DNA from: JBFXAN01 sp050184225
GTDB lineage: Bacteria > Chloroflexota > Dehalococcoidia > CAUJGQ01
Reading direction: 5' to 3'
Assembly: GCA_050184225.1 (NCBI GenBank)
Contig: JBFXAN010000031.1
Location: forward strand, 1 to 50,613
DNA length: 50,613 nt
Both the position numbers and the translations under genes were made by a program. The notes under the pieces are model-generated. The model was not told the DNA's origin, did not search any database, and was given only the letters and a program-made list of their open reading frames with translations. Positions 31,678 through 41,075 of the stretch are shown one piece after another (the first letter of the stretch is position 1; every line of letters starts with the position of its first letter).

Positions 31678-33354
31678 CTACACCGCCGACGGCGGTCGAT
31701 AATCGCCGAATACATCGCGCATGACGCCGCAGATCTCGCCGAGCGTGGCGTAGGATTTGACGGCGTTCATGATCGGCGGCATCAAGTTGTCCGTGCCCTC
31801 GGCGGCGGTCCGCAGGGCGGCGAGCGCCTGCGTGACGGCGCGCGGGTCGCGGTTCGTTCGCGCGGCGACGAGGCGCTCACGCTGCGCGGCAGCGAGCCGC
31901 GGATCGACGCGGAAGATCAGCTTCGGCTCCTCGTCGGCGGCGCGGTAGCGGTTGACGCCGACGATCACTTCCTTGCCGCTCTCCACATCCTGCTGATACG
32001 CCCAGGAGGCGTTCGCGATCTCGGACTGCATCCAGCCGCTCTCGATCGCCGTGACGGCGCCGCCCATCGCGTCGATCTGCTCGATGTACTCGACCGCCTT
32101 CCGCTCCAGCTCATTCGTCAGCCACTCGACGTAATACGAGCCGGCCATCGGGTCGACGGTATCGGTGGCGCCGGTCTCGTGAGCGATGATCTGCTGGGTG
32201 CGCAGGGCGATCCGCTGCGCCTCCTCGGTCGGCAGCGCCAGCGCCTCGTCGTAGCAGGAGAGCGCCATCGACTGCACCCCACCGACGACGGCGGCGAGCG
32301 CCTGGATCGCGGCGCGGACGATGTTGTTCTCCGGCTGCTGCGCCATCAGTGTCGAGCCGCCGGTCTGCGTATGCGTGCGCAGCATCAACGAGCGGGGATC
32401 GGTCGCGCCGAACCGCTCTCGCATCAGCCGTGCCCACAGGCGGCGGAGGGCGCGGTACTTGGCGACCTCTTCGAAGAAGTTGTTGTGCGTGTTGAAGATC
32501 CACGAAATGCGCGGCGCGAACTCATCGACGCCGACGCCTTTCGCTTGCACCGCTTCGATATAGGCGACCGCGTTGGCGAAGGCGAACGCCATCTCCTGGA
32601 CGGCGGTCGAGCCAGCGTCGCGGATGTGGTAGCCGGAGACGCTGATCGCGTTGAACTTCGGCATCTCCCGCGCGCAGAAGGCGATCAGGTCCGCCGCCAA
32701 CCGCAGCGATGGGCGCGGCGGATAGATGTAGGTGCCGCGGGAGACGTACTCCTTGAGCACATCGTTCTGCGCGGTCCCCTCCAGCTTGGCGAGCGATACG
32801 CCCTGCTGCTCGCCGACGGCGGCGTACATCGCCACCAGGATCGGCGCGGGCGCGTTGATCGTCATCGAGGTCGAGACCTTGTCGAGTGGGATCCCCTCGA
32901 ACATCGTCTCCATGTCGTAGAGCGAATCGACGGCGACACCGACCTGGCCGATCTCGGAGGATGCCATCGGGTCGTCGGAGTCGTAGCCGAGCTGCGTCGG
33001 CAGGTCGAAGGCGACGGACAGCCCCGTCTGGCCTTCGGCAAGCAGGTAGCGGAACCGCCGGTTCGACTCTTCCGCCGTGCCGAAGCCGGCGTACTGACGC
33101 ATCGACCACAGCCGCCCGCGATACATCGTCGGCTGAATGCCCCGCGTGTAGGGGAACTGACCGGGAAAGCCGAGGTCGCGCTCGTACTCCAGATCCTCGA
33201 CATCGAGCGGCGTATAGAGGCGGTTGACCGGCACCGAAGATGTGGCGAACGCGGCTTCGCGCTCGGGGCTGCGGTCGAGCGTCTTCTTGAGCTGCCCTTC
33301 CTGCCAGACCTTGTATGCCTCGCCGACCTTGCGGATCGTCGCCGGATCGAACAT
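31678..33354 (-). CDS. Methylmalonyl-CoA mutase family, large (catalytic) subunit without B12 domain
   Basis: 558 residues from ATG 33354; a GTG at 33390 adds 12 residues but has no SD. Family motifs are YTRGIQPTMYRGRLWSMRQY, AGFGTAEESNRRFRYLLAEG, TGLSVAFDLPTQLGYDSDDP, FNAISVSGYHIRDAGST and GGVQSMALSCYDEALALPT. Tyr in RQYAGF and Ala in SVAFDLP argue for methylmalonyl- or ethylmalonyl-CoA mutase rather than 2-hydroxyisobutyryl-CoA mutase, which has Ile and Asp there. The cobalamin-binding domain (DxHxxG) is absent, so a separate small subunit must exist outside the window. It is upstream of and co-directional with ccr. Confidence 0.93.
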   Translation of the reverse strand: MFDPATIRKVGEAYKVWQEGQLKKTLDRSPEREAAFATSSVPVNRLYTPLDVEDLEYERDLGFPGQFPYTRGIQPTMYRGRLWSMRQYAGFGTAEESNRRFRYLLAEGQTGLSVAFDLPTQLGYDSDDPMASSEIGQVGVAVDSLYDMETMFEGIPLDKVSTSMTINAPAPILVAMYAAVGEQQGVSLAKLEGTAQNDVLKEYVSRGTYIYPPRPSLRLAADLIAFCAREMPKFNAISVSGYHIRDAGSTAVQEMAFAFANAVAYIEAVQAKGVGVDEFAPRISWIFNTHNNFFEEVAKYRALRRLWARLMRERFGATDPRSLMLRTHTQTGGSTLMAQQPENNIVRAAIQALAAVVGGVQSMALSCYDEALALPTEEAQRIALRTQQIIAHETGATDTVDPMAGSYYVEWLTNELERKAVEYIEQIDAMGGAVTAIESGWMQSEIANASWAYQQDVESGKEVIVGVNRYRAADEEPKLIFRVDPRLAAAQRERLVAARTNRDPRAVTQALAALRTAAEGTDNLMPPIMNAVKSYATLGEICGVMRDVFGDYRPPSAV

Positions 33355-33503
33355 CACGCCGCCCCCAGGGCTGTTTGTGAGAGTTCCCACGAATTACAGT
33401 GCGTCCAATGTAAACGTCGCCAGTGGTTTGCCACAATCACCCGAAGCGTGAATGACAATCCGCTCTATCAATTTGCCGCATAGGCCAAACCTATCCTCGC
33501 CAT

Positions 33504-33576
33504 CCCGGGAGCGCGGACAGCCTTGCCCGCAATGGCGTCAAGCACCCAGGCGGGCAAGGATGCCCGCGCTCCCGGG
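33504..33576. repeat. Palindromic repeat upstream of the exonuclease-family gene
   Basis: CCCGGGAGCGCGGACAGCC (33504 onward) with TTGCCCGC pairs with GCGGGCAAGG and ATGCCCGCGCTCCCGGG (ending 33576), with a ~19-base loop. It lies in the divergent spacer between the mutase and the gene at 33636. Confidence 0.75.
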
Positions 33577-33635
33577 AAAGACGGGGTCGTGCGTCAACCG
33601 AACACATCGGCCAGAGTCGTCAGGAGGCACACCCG

Positions 33636-34460
33636 ATGTCAGTATCAGTGCTCACACTCAACATCTGGCACAACAACGGTCCGTATCCAGCGCGACGCGC
33701 GCTGATCCGCGACTGGATCGCAAGGCTGCGCCCCGACCTGATCGCATTTCAAGAGGTGCTGCGCGGTCCGGGTTGCGACCAACTGCACGACCTGACCGAT
33801 GGCTTCGGCTACCACGTCGATTTCGTGTCCGCCGTGCCGTTCTGGAACGACACCACGCTCGAGTTCGGCAACGCCGTCGCCGCCCGCTGGCCGCTGCGCG
33901 ACCGGGAAACGATCGTCCTGCCGGACGCCGGCGACGGTGAGATGCGGGCCGCGCTCAGCGTCACGGTTGACACCCCCTTCGGACCGATCGGCTTCACGGT
34001 CACGCACCTCAACTGGAAGCCGCACCACGGTTGGATCCGCGAGCGGCAGGTGATCGCGGTCGGTGACCTCTCGCGCTGGCGCCGGCCACGGAACGGCTTC
34101 CCGCCGATCCTCGCCGGCGACTTCAACGCCGAACCGGACTCGACCGAGATCCGTTACATCAAAGGACTGCACGCGCTCGACGGCCAGAGCGTCCACTTCC
34201 ACGACGCCTGGGCCATCGCCGGCGCCGGCCCGGGCATTACGTGGTCTAACCGCAACCCTTACGCACGCCAGGCGTTGGAGCCGGATCGCCGCATCGACTA
34301 CATCTTCGCCGGCCGCCCGCTGCCAAACGGCGCCGGTCTGATCGAGTCGTGCCGGGTCGTCGGCGATACGCCGGAGGAGGGCATCTGGCCCTCCGATCAT
34401 TTCGGCATCTTTGCAGAGCTACGTACCGAGCCGTTCGATCGAAGGGCTGACAATTCGTGA
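33636..34460 (+). CDS. Endonuclease/exonuclease/phosphatase family protein
   Basis: 274 residues from ATG 33636, with AGGAGG upstream. EEP-fold motifs occur in order: LTLNIWHNN (Asn), PDLIAFQEVLRG (metal Glu), VTHLNWKPHH, PPILAGDFNAEPDS (Asp/Asn), RIDYIFAG and the C-terminal WPSDHFGIFAEL (Asp-His). No signal peptide is apparent, so a cytosolic phosphodiesterase or nuclease is likely. The family includes DNA repair nucleases, sphingomyelinases and inositol phosphatases, so the substrate is open. Confidence 0.9.
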   Translation: MSVSVLTLNIWHNNGPYPARRALIRDWIARLRPDLIAFQEVLRGPGCDQLHDLTDGFGYHVDFVSAVPFWNDTTLEFGNAVAARWPLRDRETIVLPDAGDGEMRAALSVTVDTPFGPIGFTVTHLNWKPHHGWIRERQVIAVGDLSRWRRPRNGFPPILAGDFNAEPDSTEIRYIKGLHALDGQSVHFHDAWAIAGAGPGITWSNRNPYARQALEPDRRIDYIFAGRPLPNGAGLIESCRVVGDTPEEGIWPSDHFGIFAELRTEPFDRRADNS

Positions 34461-34527
34461 CGCTTCGACGATTCAAGGAGACAACCGTTGTCCCCAACCT
34501 GCCATCTGCCGCTCACTGTCTCGGGGG

Positions 34528-34980
34528 TTACGGCGGGGTCGGGGGCGATCGACGGCTGGGATCCGCCGGGCTCTTGAGGCCAACGGCGTTGCCGTCGGGA
34601 TCCGAAACAATCGCGAAGCGCGACCCCCAGAAGGCGTCGTAGGGCGGCTGCTGCCCCTGGTACCCGGCGCCGGTCAGTTCCGCATAAAGCTGATCGACCG
34701 CCTCGCGCGACCGGAGCCGGAACCCCAAGACGCCCATGCCACCGCCCGCCTCACGCTTCCAACCGCGATTCCACATCTGCGCGAACTCAACGCTGTCAAA
34801 GTCGAGCTCGATGCCATCGGGCATGATGGCCTGGCGATGGTGACGATTCCACTCCGGCTCCGTCTCGGGAATCGTGAGCCCGAGCTGCCGGTAGAAGGCA
34901 ACGGTCGCTTCCATGTCCCGCACGACGAGGTTGATCTCGTTAAAGTCCGGCTGCTGGTCAATCACCGTATCGTCCTTCAT
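34528..34980 (-). CDS. VOC family protein (glyoxalase/bleomycin-resistance fold)
   Basis: 150 residues. EINLVVRDMEATVAFYRQLG is the standard N-terminal beta-alpha unit, and FAIVSDPDGNAVGLKSP the C-terminal metal-site strand. The last ~12 residues are Pro/Ser-rich. VOC proteins use a paired beta-alpha-beta-beta-beta fold to bind metals or hydrophobic ligands. The start codon lies 15 bases after the stop of another VOC gene, so the two are co-transcribed last in a four-gene unit. Substrate unknown. Confidence 0.88.
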   Translation of the reverse strand: MKDDTVIDQQPDFNEINLVVRDMEATVAFYRQLGLTIPETEPEWNRHHRQAIMPDGIELDFDSVEFAQMWNRGWKREAGGGMGVLGFRLRSREAVDQLYAELTGAGYQGQQPPYDAFWGSRFAIVSDPDGNAVGLKSPADPSRRSPPTPP

Positions 34981-34995
34981 CGTCAGAGCCTCTCA

Positions 34996-35403
34996 TCAGG
35001 CGTTGATAAACCAGACATGGCCGAAGGGATCTTCGAGCTTGCCGGTGCGTCCGTACGGTTCATCCTTGAGTGGTCGCACGACAGTCGTTCCCGCGGCGAC
35101 GGCCCGCTCGAACGCGGCATCGGCGTCCTCGACCGTGAGCACGAGCGCGCTGCTGCTGCCGCCGAGCGACAGCGGGCCGAGCACATCGATCTCCGGGTGC
35201 TCGTCGGAGATCATGATCAGGACATCGCCAATCATGAATTCCGCGTGTCCGATCCTGCCGCCTGCGTCGATGATGCGCTCCGCCGTTTCGACGGCGCCGA
35301 ACGCCCGCGTGTAAAAGTCGATCGCCGCGGCGGCATCCTTCACGGTCAGATACGGCGTCGCGGCAATCACATGCGTACCGGCCGGATTCGTAGTCGTGGT
35401 CAT
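34996..35403 (-). CDS. VOC family protein, PhnB/glyoxalase-like
   Basis: 135 residues. HVIAATPYLTVKDAAAAIDF then YTRAFGAVETAERI, GHAEFMIGDVLIMISDEHPE and PYGRTGKLEDPFGHVWFINA match the PhnB-like group of VOC proteins. A ribosome binding site GGAGGAGATGAGAGACG precedes ATG 35403. It lies 22 bases downstream of a YjbR gene. The substrate is unknown; members include metal-dependent and resistance proteins. Confidence 0.88.
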   Translation of the reverse strand: MTTTTNPAGTHVIAATPYLTVKDAAAAIDFYTRAFGAVETAERIIDAGGRIGHAEFMIGDVLIMISDEHPEIDVLGPLSLGGSSSALVLTVEDADAAFERAVAAGTTVVRPLKDEPYGRTGKLEDPFGHVWFINA

Positions 35404-35425
35404 CGTCTCTCATCTCCTCCCGCGG

Positions 35426-35797
35426 TCAAGCAGACCGAGGTTGCGCCATGAGCGCCCGTAGCTTCTTCGGTGCGGTCATCTCGTAGCTCTCGGCTGCCAG
35501 CTCCGCGATCTCATCCCAGTCGATGGCACCCTCGAACCGCACGCCGATCCAGCCGTTGTGGCCGACGTAGGGCGGCACGAAGAACCGCTCCGGGTCGGAC
35601 CCCACCAACGCCTCTTGTGCCCCCGGCGGCGCCTTGCACCACATCGACACCCGGCCGTCGCGGTGGTCTGTGCTGTACATGGCGAAGATCTTGTCCCGCA
35701 CGCGGAAGGTGGGCGTCTCCTCCCAGGTCAGCTTCTCCGTCGCCTCCGGCAGCGCCAGGCAGATCGCGCGCAGACGCTCCAACGCATCGACATCCAT
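35426..35797 (-). CDS. MmcQ/YjbR family protein (copy 1)
   Basis: 123 residues from ATG 35797; an ATG five codons upstream (35812) is an alternative. Family features are LRAICLALPEATEKLTWEET, TFRVRDKIFAMY, VSMWCKAPPGAQEALV, FFVPPYVGHNGWIGVRF and SYEMTAPKKL. YjbR proteins have a double-wing DNA-binding-like fold (CyaY-like topology); the function is not established. It is a tandem paralogue of the next upstream gene, sharing the PPYVGHxGWIGVRF block and the TAPK tail, so a duplication is likely. Confidence 0.87.
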   Translation of the reverse strand: MDVDALERLRAICLALPEATEKLTWEETPTFRVRDKIFAMYSTDHRDGRVSMWCKAPPGAQEALVGSDPERFFVPPYVGHNGWIGVRFEGAIDWDEIAELAAESYEMTAPKKLRALMAQPRSA

Positions 35798-35857
35798 GAT
35801 CGGCTCTCTCATTCACGTGTGATTCAATCGCGCGCAGGCTGCCGGTGCCGCCCACAC

Positions 35858-36238
35858 TCAAGCGACGCAATCGTCGGCCGGTTCGAGCATCGCGGCCAGC
35901 CGCTTCGGCGCGGTCATCCGATAGCTGTCGCTGACGAACCCGCTGACCTCCTCCCAGTCCACATTCTGATCCAGGTCAAAGCGCACGCCGATCCATCCCT
36001 TGTGTCCCACGTAGGGCGGAATAAAGTACCGCGGCTGGCTGGAACCGATCAGGATCTCCTGCAGGCCGGGCGGACCTTTGCACCACAAGGCCACGCGGCC
36101 ATCGCCGTGGTGGTCGTCCATGAACATGGCGAAGGTCTTGTCCCGCACCTGAAACGTGGGCCTTCCGCCGGGCTTCTCCGTCGCTTCCGGCAGCGCCAGG
36201 CAGATCTGCCGAAGTTGCGTCAATGGATCACGAACCAT
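35858..36238 (-). CDS. MmcQ/YjbR family protein (copy 2)
   Basis: 126 residues, with GAAGGAGAGG upstream of ATG 36238. Key blocks are LRQICLALPEATEKPGGRPT, FQVRDKTFAMFMDDHHGDGR, ALWCKGPPGLQEILIG, FIPPYVGHKGWIGVRFDL and YRMTAPKRL. It is a clear paralogue of the gene at 35426-35797 but diverged through most of its length, so the duplication is not recent. It is the first complete gene of the minus-strand YjbR-YjbR-VOC-VOC unit. Confidence 0.87.
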   Translation of the reverse strand: MVRDPLTQLRQICLALPEATEKPGGRPTFQVRDKTFAMFMDDHHGDGRVALWCKGPPGLQEILIGSSQPRYFIPPYVGHKGWIGVRFDLDQNVDWEEVSGFVSDSYRMTAPKRLAAMLEPADDCVA

Positions 36239-36259
36239 CGGCCGGACCTCTCCTTCAAA

Positions 36260-36352
36260 CTACAGACCCGGCGCCGGCTGCCAAAGGCTGAAGTGTGTCC
36301 CCTGATCGTCGCGACAATTGGCGCTGGTCTGCTCGCGTTGAATTTGGGCCAT
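36260..36352 (-). pseudogene. Probable C-terminal relic of another VOC protein
   Basis: A 30-codon minus-strand frame ends CRDDQGTHFSLWQPAPGL. That closely resembles VOC C-termini (DPQGAxFxLWQP). The N-terminal half is missing. It lies directly upstream of the YjbR/VOC unit on the same strand, so a third VOC gene probably decayed here. Confidence 0.5.
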
Positions 36353-36621
36353 AGCCGTCCCCCCACGATCGACTAGTCACCAGCACTGACGCCGGTTGCG
36401 CATCATTGCGTTCCAGTATACAAGAACATATGTGCGTTTCGCACTGGATCAACCGCCAGTCAACGGCTTATCTAGATGTACCGCCTCGCGAAACACGAGG
36501 CCCCTCGGCTGCTCACGTTGCCGGCGATGTCAGCGCCGGCGGTTTTGCCGCATCGCCGGCCCATTCGCTACGCTGTCAGGGCGCGGCGAACGTCTCGCCG
36601 CCTCCCTCGCAATCGGAGCAC
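36353..36621. other. Spacer without a convincing gene; one LexA-like motif
   Basis: I see no credible coding frame. AGAACATATGTGCG (36423-36436) is one base from the palindrome GAACATATGTTC, which resembles Gram-positive-type SOS boxes. It is an isolated weak match about 190 bases before the next gene, so this is only a note. Confidence 0.25.
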
Positions 36622-37161
36622 ATGATGGCCCGCATGCAAGCCGATATCCTCGCCCGGTGTCTTGCTACTCCCGCAATTCCCGCCGTCCTCGCCACCACCC
36701 GCAAGGACGGCCGCGGCTACCTCGTGCCCGTCTGGTATCTGTGGGAAGAAACCGGCGGCGCGACCGCAACCTACCCGTTCTACCGCCACGGCCGGTTCTG
36801 GCTGATCGGCACCTACACCCGCCGCTGGTGCAAGCACATCTTCGCCGACCCGCGCGTGTCGCTGTGCATCCAGGGCGGCGGCGTGCCCGGCTATGTCGCG
36901 GTCGATTGCCAGGCCGAGCCGGTGCACCCCGCCGACGTTGACATCTGGCCAATCGCCACCCAGCTCGCCCGGCGCTACGTCGGCCATAGCCGGGGTGAGG
37001 AAGCGGCAGAAAAGTTCGTCGCCAACATGCGCACCGAGCCGCGCCTGCTCTTCCGGCTCACGCCGGAGAACTGGCGGTGCATCGACCTCACCGTCTACAC
37101 CGGCACCCGCGCGGATCTGGCCTACCAGGAGCGGACGACGGCGCGGGCGGAAAGCGACTAA
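36622..37161 (+). CDS. Pyridoxamine 5'-phosphate oxidase-like / F420-type flavoprotein
   Basis: 179 residues from ATG 36622 (a second ATG follows at 36625), with CGGAGCAC just upstream. PAVLATTRKDGRGYLVPVWY, FWLIGTYTRRWCKHIFADPR and VSLCIQGGGVPGYVAVDCQA are typical split beta-barrel sequences of the PNPOx-like superfamily. The usual role is flavin or F420-dependent reduction, or heme binding. An F420-type LLM enzyme is encoded convergently next door, which makes F420 a reasonable cofactor guess. The long in-frame upstream extension to 36406 lacks an SD and is rejected. Confidence 0.82.
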   Translation: MMARMQADILARCLATPAIPAVLATTRKDGRGYLVPVWYLWEETGGATATYPFYRHGRFWLIGTYTRRWCKHIFADPRVSLCIQGGGVPGYVAVDCQAEPVHPADVDIWPIATQLARRYVGHSRGEEAAEKFVANMRTEPRLLFRLTPENWRCIDLTVYTGTRADLAYQERTTARAESD

Positions 37162-37231
37162 GGCCGCACGACTACGGCCGCTGCCGCCCGCGCCGCGCAC
37201 CACGAGGACCGCACCGCGCGGAGGGGATTGT

Positions 37232-38284
37232 TCAGAGTTCGAGCCCCTTTGGCACGCCGGGCACCTGTACCTTTTGCACTTCGCGGATGATGTGGTGGGC
37301 GCGTTCCCGCTGGGCCGGCGTGCCGGTGGGAAGGTCGCCGATACCGATGCGGCTGGCGTATTCGCGGTGTTCCTTGACGAACTCCGGCAGCTTGTCATAG
37401 GTCGATGTCTGGGCAAACACACGGGTGATGTCTTCGGTCACCGCGTTGCGCATGTCATCCCATTGGCCGCGCAGCGATAGCTCGTGCAGCTTCATCCCGA
37501 AGTCCCTCAGGCCGTGGACCTCAAAGATCTCGTGGTAGCTACGGGTCGATCCGTAGAAGGAGATCGGCTGGCGTAGCCGGTCCAGCTTCTGCTCGATCTC
37601 GGACTCGGTTTCACCGAAGACCGTGAAGCCGCCACCGGTAATTTCGATGTCGGTCCATGTACGGCCGCTGCGCCGTAGCCCAATGGCGACGTTCGGCAGC
37701 AACACCTCGCGCATGTACTTGTCGGTCATGAAGCCGTGCGGCATGACGACGTCGGCAACCTCACCGGCCGCACGGGACATGCCATCGCCGACGCAACCAA
37801 GTCCGACCTTTGGCATCGGGAAGTCGATCGGGCCGGGGTTGAAGTTCGGCGTCATCAGCGTGTAGTGGTAGTACTTTCCAACGTAGTGCGGTTTCTCACC
37901 GGTCTGGAATGATCGCCAGACCGCCCGCAGCATCGTGATGTATTCCTTCATCCGGGTGGCCGGTGCGCCCGGCCATTCGACGCTGAAGCGGTTGATATTG
38001 TGGCCCTTCACCTGGCTGCCCAGCCCGAGCGTGAAGCGGCCCTGGCTCAGCTGCTGGAGGTCCCACGCTTCCATCGCCAGCACCGTCGGGCTGCGAGGGA
38101 AGGCGATCGTAAACGTGCCGATGCCGATCTTGTCGCTGTTGGCAGCCGCGAGGGTCGCGTTCAGCATCGAGTCGTGCTTGGTCTCGCCGATCGTGAACTC
38201 GTCGTAGCCCATCGCCTCGGCGGCGCGGACCACATCGGCAGTATCCGCGAGCGCGCCGGACAAGCCGCCGGTTGACACTTTCAT
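37232..38284 (-). CDS. LLM class F420-dependent oxidoreductase (TIGR03617-like)
   Basis: 350 residues from ATG 38284, with AGGAGG 9 bases upstream; the frame continues to 38380 without an SD. The luciferase-like (beta/alpha)8 barrel is shown by GYDEFTIGETKHDSMLNATL, IGIGTFTIAFPRSPTVLAME, QLSQGRFTLGLGSQVKGHN and GEVADVVMPHGFMTDKYM. This matches the F420-dependent LLM group rather than FMN luciferases. It probably transfers hydride between reduced F420 and an unknown substrate. It is divergent from the PadR gene by 149 bases. Confidence 0.87.
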   Translation of the reverse strand: MKVSTGGLSGALADTADVVRAAEAMGYDEFTIGETKHDSMLNATLAAANSDKIGIGTFTIAFPRSPTVLAMEAWDLQQLSQGRFTLGLGSQVKGHNINRFSVEWPGAPATRMKEYITMLRAVWRSFQTGEKPHYVGKYYHYTLMTPNFNPGPIDFPMPKVGLGCVGDGMSRAAGEVADVVMPHGFMTDKYMREVLLPNVAIGLRRSGRTWTDIEITGGGFTVFGETESEIEQKLDRLRQPISFYGSTRSYHEIFEVHGLRDFGMKLHELSLRGQWDDMRNAVTEDITRVFAQTSTYDKLPEFVKEHREYASRIGIGDLPTGTPAQRERAHHIIREVQKVQVPGVPKGLEL

Positions 38285-38433
38285 GGCGGCCAACCTCCTG
38301 ATCAATGGTTCTGCCTGGGCAGCATACCGAAGATCCCCGCTGTGGGGGACGGCCGGCACGTCTGGATGAAAGTCACACAACGCGGCCGGTGTATCGTAGG
38401 GCTAAGAACAACACGGGCGGGTCTTGGGGAACC

Positions 38434-39030
38434 ATGTCGGCGACGCGGTTGCTCGTTCTCGGTGGGGTACGTATCTATGGCCGGGCGCACGGCTATCGCC
38501 TCGGCGTCGACCTGCTCTCCTGGGGCGTCGAGCAGTGGGCCAACGTCAAATGGGGCTCGATCTACCACGCGCTCCGCAAGCTCGCCTCCGAAGGCCTGCT
38601 GACGGCGACCCAGTTCGAGAAGTGGCCCGGCCGCGTTGACTACGAGATCACCGCGCGGGGGGAGGCCGAGTTTTTCCGCCTGCTCCGGGATGCGTTGAAA
38701 CAACCCAATCATCACCCGGAGATGCTGGCCGCCGGTGTGGCGATGTTGCCCGCGCTGACCCGAGACGAAGCGGTCGCGTTGCTGAGAGCGCGGCTCGCCA
38801 CCCTGGAACAGGAGCGCGGCGAGATCGTCAGCGCGCTCGACCAACCCGGCCCTTCTGACCTCCCGAGCCATATCGCCGAGCTGTACTGCCTCTGGATGAG
38901 CTTTGCCAGCAGCCAGGTCGAGTGGACGCGCGGCCTGATCGAACGGCTGGAGAACGGCGCCTACGTCATGGCCGGCGAGGACGGTCACCCCTTCGGCACC
39001 TCCGGCACGCCGCACGTCGAACACCCCTGA
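38434..39030 (+). CDS. PadR family transcriptional regulator
   Basis: 198 residues from ATG 38434, preceded by GGGGAACC. The N-terminal winged helix reads LLVLGGVRIYGRAHGYRLG, ANVKWGSIYHALRKLASEGL, GRVDYEITARGEAEF, the standard PadR pattern. The C-terminal ~90 residues form the helical dimerisation region of the longer PadR subclass. It sits directly upstream of a DrrAB-type exporter and most likely represses it through the paired operators at 39074-39144. Confidence 0.88.
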   Translation: MSATRLLVLGGVRIYGRAHGYRLGVDLLSWGVEQWANVKWGSIYHALRKLASEGLLTATQFEKWPGRVDYEITARGEAEFFRLLRDALKQPNHHPEMLAAGVAMLPALTRDEAVALLRARLATLEQERGEIVSALDQPGPSDLPSHIAELYCLWMSFASSQVEWTRGLIERLENGAYVMAGEDGHPFGTSGTPHVEHP

Positions 39031-39073
39031 TCCTTCGCGACATAATCCGCGTCCTATCTTCCATCGATTCATC

Positions 39074-39144
39074 TATTCAAACTTGACTATCGAGTTTCAC
39101 CGCCCTATCCTTACGATCCCAGCGACATTATTCAAGTTTGAATA
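39074..39144 (+). promoter_or_regulatory. Promoter with two operator-like sites before the DrrA-type gene
   Basis: -35 TTGACT (39083-39088), 17-base spacer, -10 TATCCT (39106-39111). A perfect palindrome TATTCAA-GT-TTGAATA (39129-39144) overlaps the region leading into the SD. A related half-degenerate copy (13 of 16 positions equal) lies at 39074-39089 over the -35. The 55-base spacing brackets the promoter, which suits PadR repression. Confidence 0.6.
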
Positions 39145-39152
39145 GGAGGTCT

Positions 39153-40126
<974 letters not shown>

Positions 40127-40130
<4 letters not shown>

Positions 40131-40954
40131 GCATCCAGACGCCGGCGATTCCCCAATCATCGCTCGACCGATTTCGCTGGGCCGGCATCGACGCCTGGTC
40201 GATCGCCGGCCGCGACCTACGCCACTGGATCCGCGAGCCGGTCAGCATCATCTTCCGGCTGCTCTATCCGATCATCTCTGTGCTGCTGTTCGGCTACGTC
40301 TTCGGCAGCGCGATCGTCGTCGCGGGCGGCGGCAACTACCGCGAGTTCCTCATGCCCGGCCTGTTCGCGATGACGATGATGTTCGGCATCGGCGAGACGA
40401 TGGTCGCCGTCGTCACCGACAGCGCCAAGGGCGTCACCGACCGCTTCCGCTCGATGCCGATGACCCGGTCCGGCGTCGTCGCCGGCCGCAGCATCGCCGA
40501 TATCCTCAGCGCAACGCTCGACCTCTCGATCCTCGTCGTCTGCGGGCTGGCCGTCGGCTGGCGCTGGCACAACGGCCTCGGCGAGGCCCTGGCGGCGGTG
40601 GGTCTGCTGCTGTTGCTGCGCTTCTCCGTGATCTGGGTCGGCATCTACCTGGGCCTGCTCGTGCGCACGCCCGAGGCCGCCAACAACCTCTACGCCCTCC
40701 TCTTCCCGATCACGATGCTCGCGAACACCTTCGTCTCGCCGTCCCAGATGCCCGACTGGCTCGGCGTGATCGCCGAATGGAATCCGCTCTCCTCCACGGT
40801 CGCCGCGACGCGCGAGCTGTTTGGCAACCCCGGCATTGAAGGAGACTCTTGGATCGCGCAGAGCGCCGTGCTGATGGCCGTCGTCTGGCCGCTCTTGCTG
40901 ATCGCCGTCTTCATGCCATTGTCCGTGCTGCGCTTCCGGCGTCTGAGCCGCTGA
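40127..40954 (+). CDS. ABC-2 type permease, DrrB-like
   Basis: 275 residues with six predicted membrane segments. After an N-terminal amphipathic region come SIIFRLLYPIISVLLFGYVF, a loop FRSMPMTRSGVVAGRSIAD typical of ABC-2 permeases, and further helices ending at LPLSVLRFRRL-like tail. It is the membrane partner of the DrrA-type ATPase immediately upstream, with overlapping start and stop. Substrates are probably hydrophobic compounds; the exact one is unknown. Confidence 0.92.
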
Positions 40955-41075
40955 CGGCAATCGCTGATCGTACCCTCCCTTCGCCTGCCGTTCTCTCGCT
41001 TCCGTACTCTTCAGGTTTCCTGTACACCCACAACTCAGATCAAGCGACGCCGAAGTGAAAGGAGGCGACCCCGCC

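Noticed and set aside
32179..33483. 434-codon plus-strand frame opposite the mutase gene
   Set aside because: Antisense artefact of GC-rich codon use; the minus-strand mutase is unmistakable.
36423..36436. LexA/SOS box before the PNPOx-like gene
   Set aside because: One imperfect match far from the start, next to a gene with no DNA damage role; kept only as a note.
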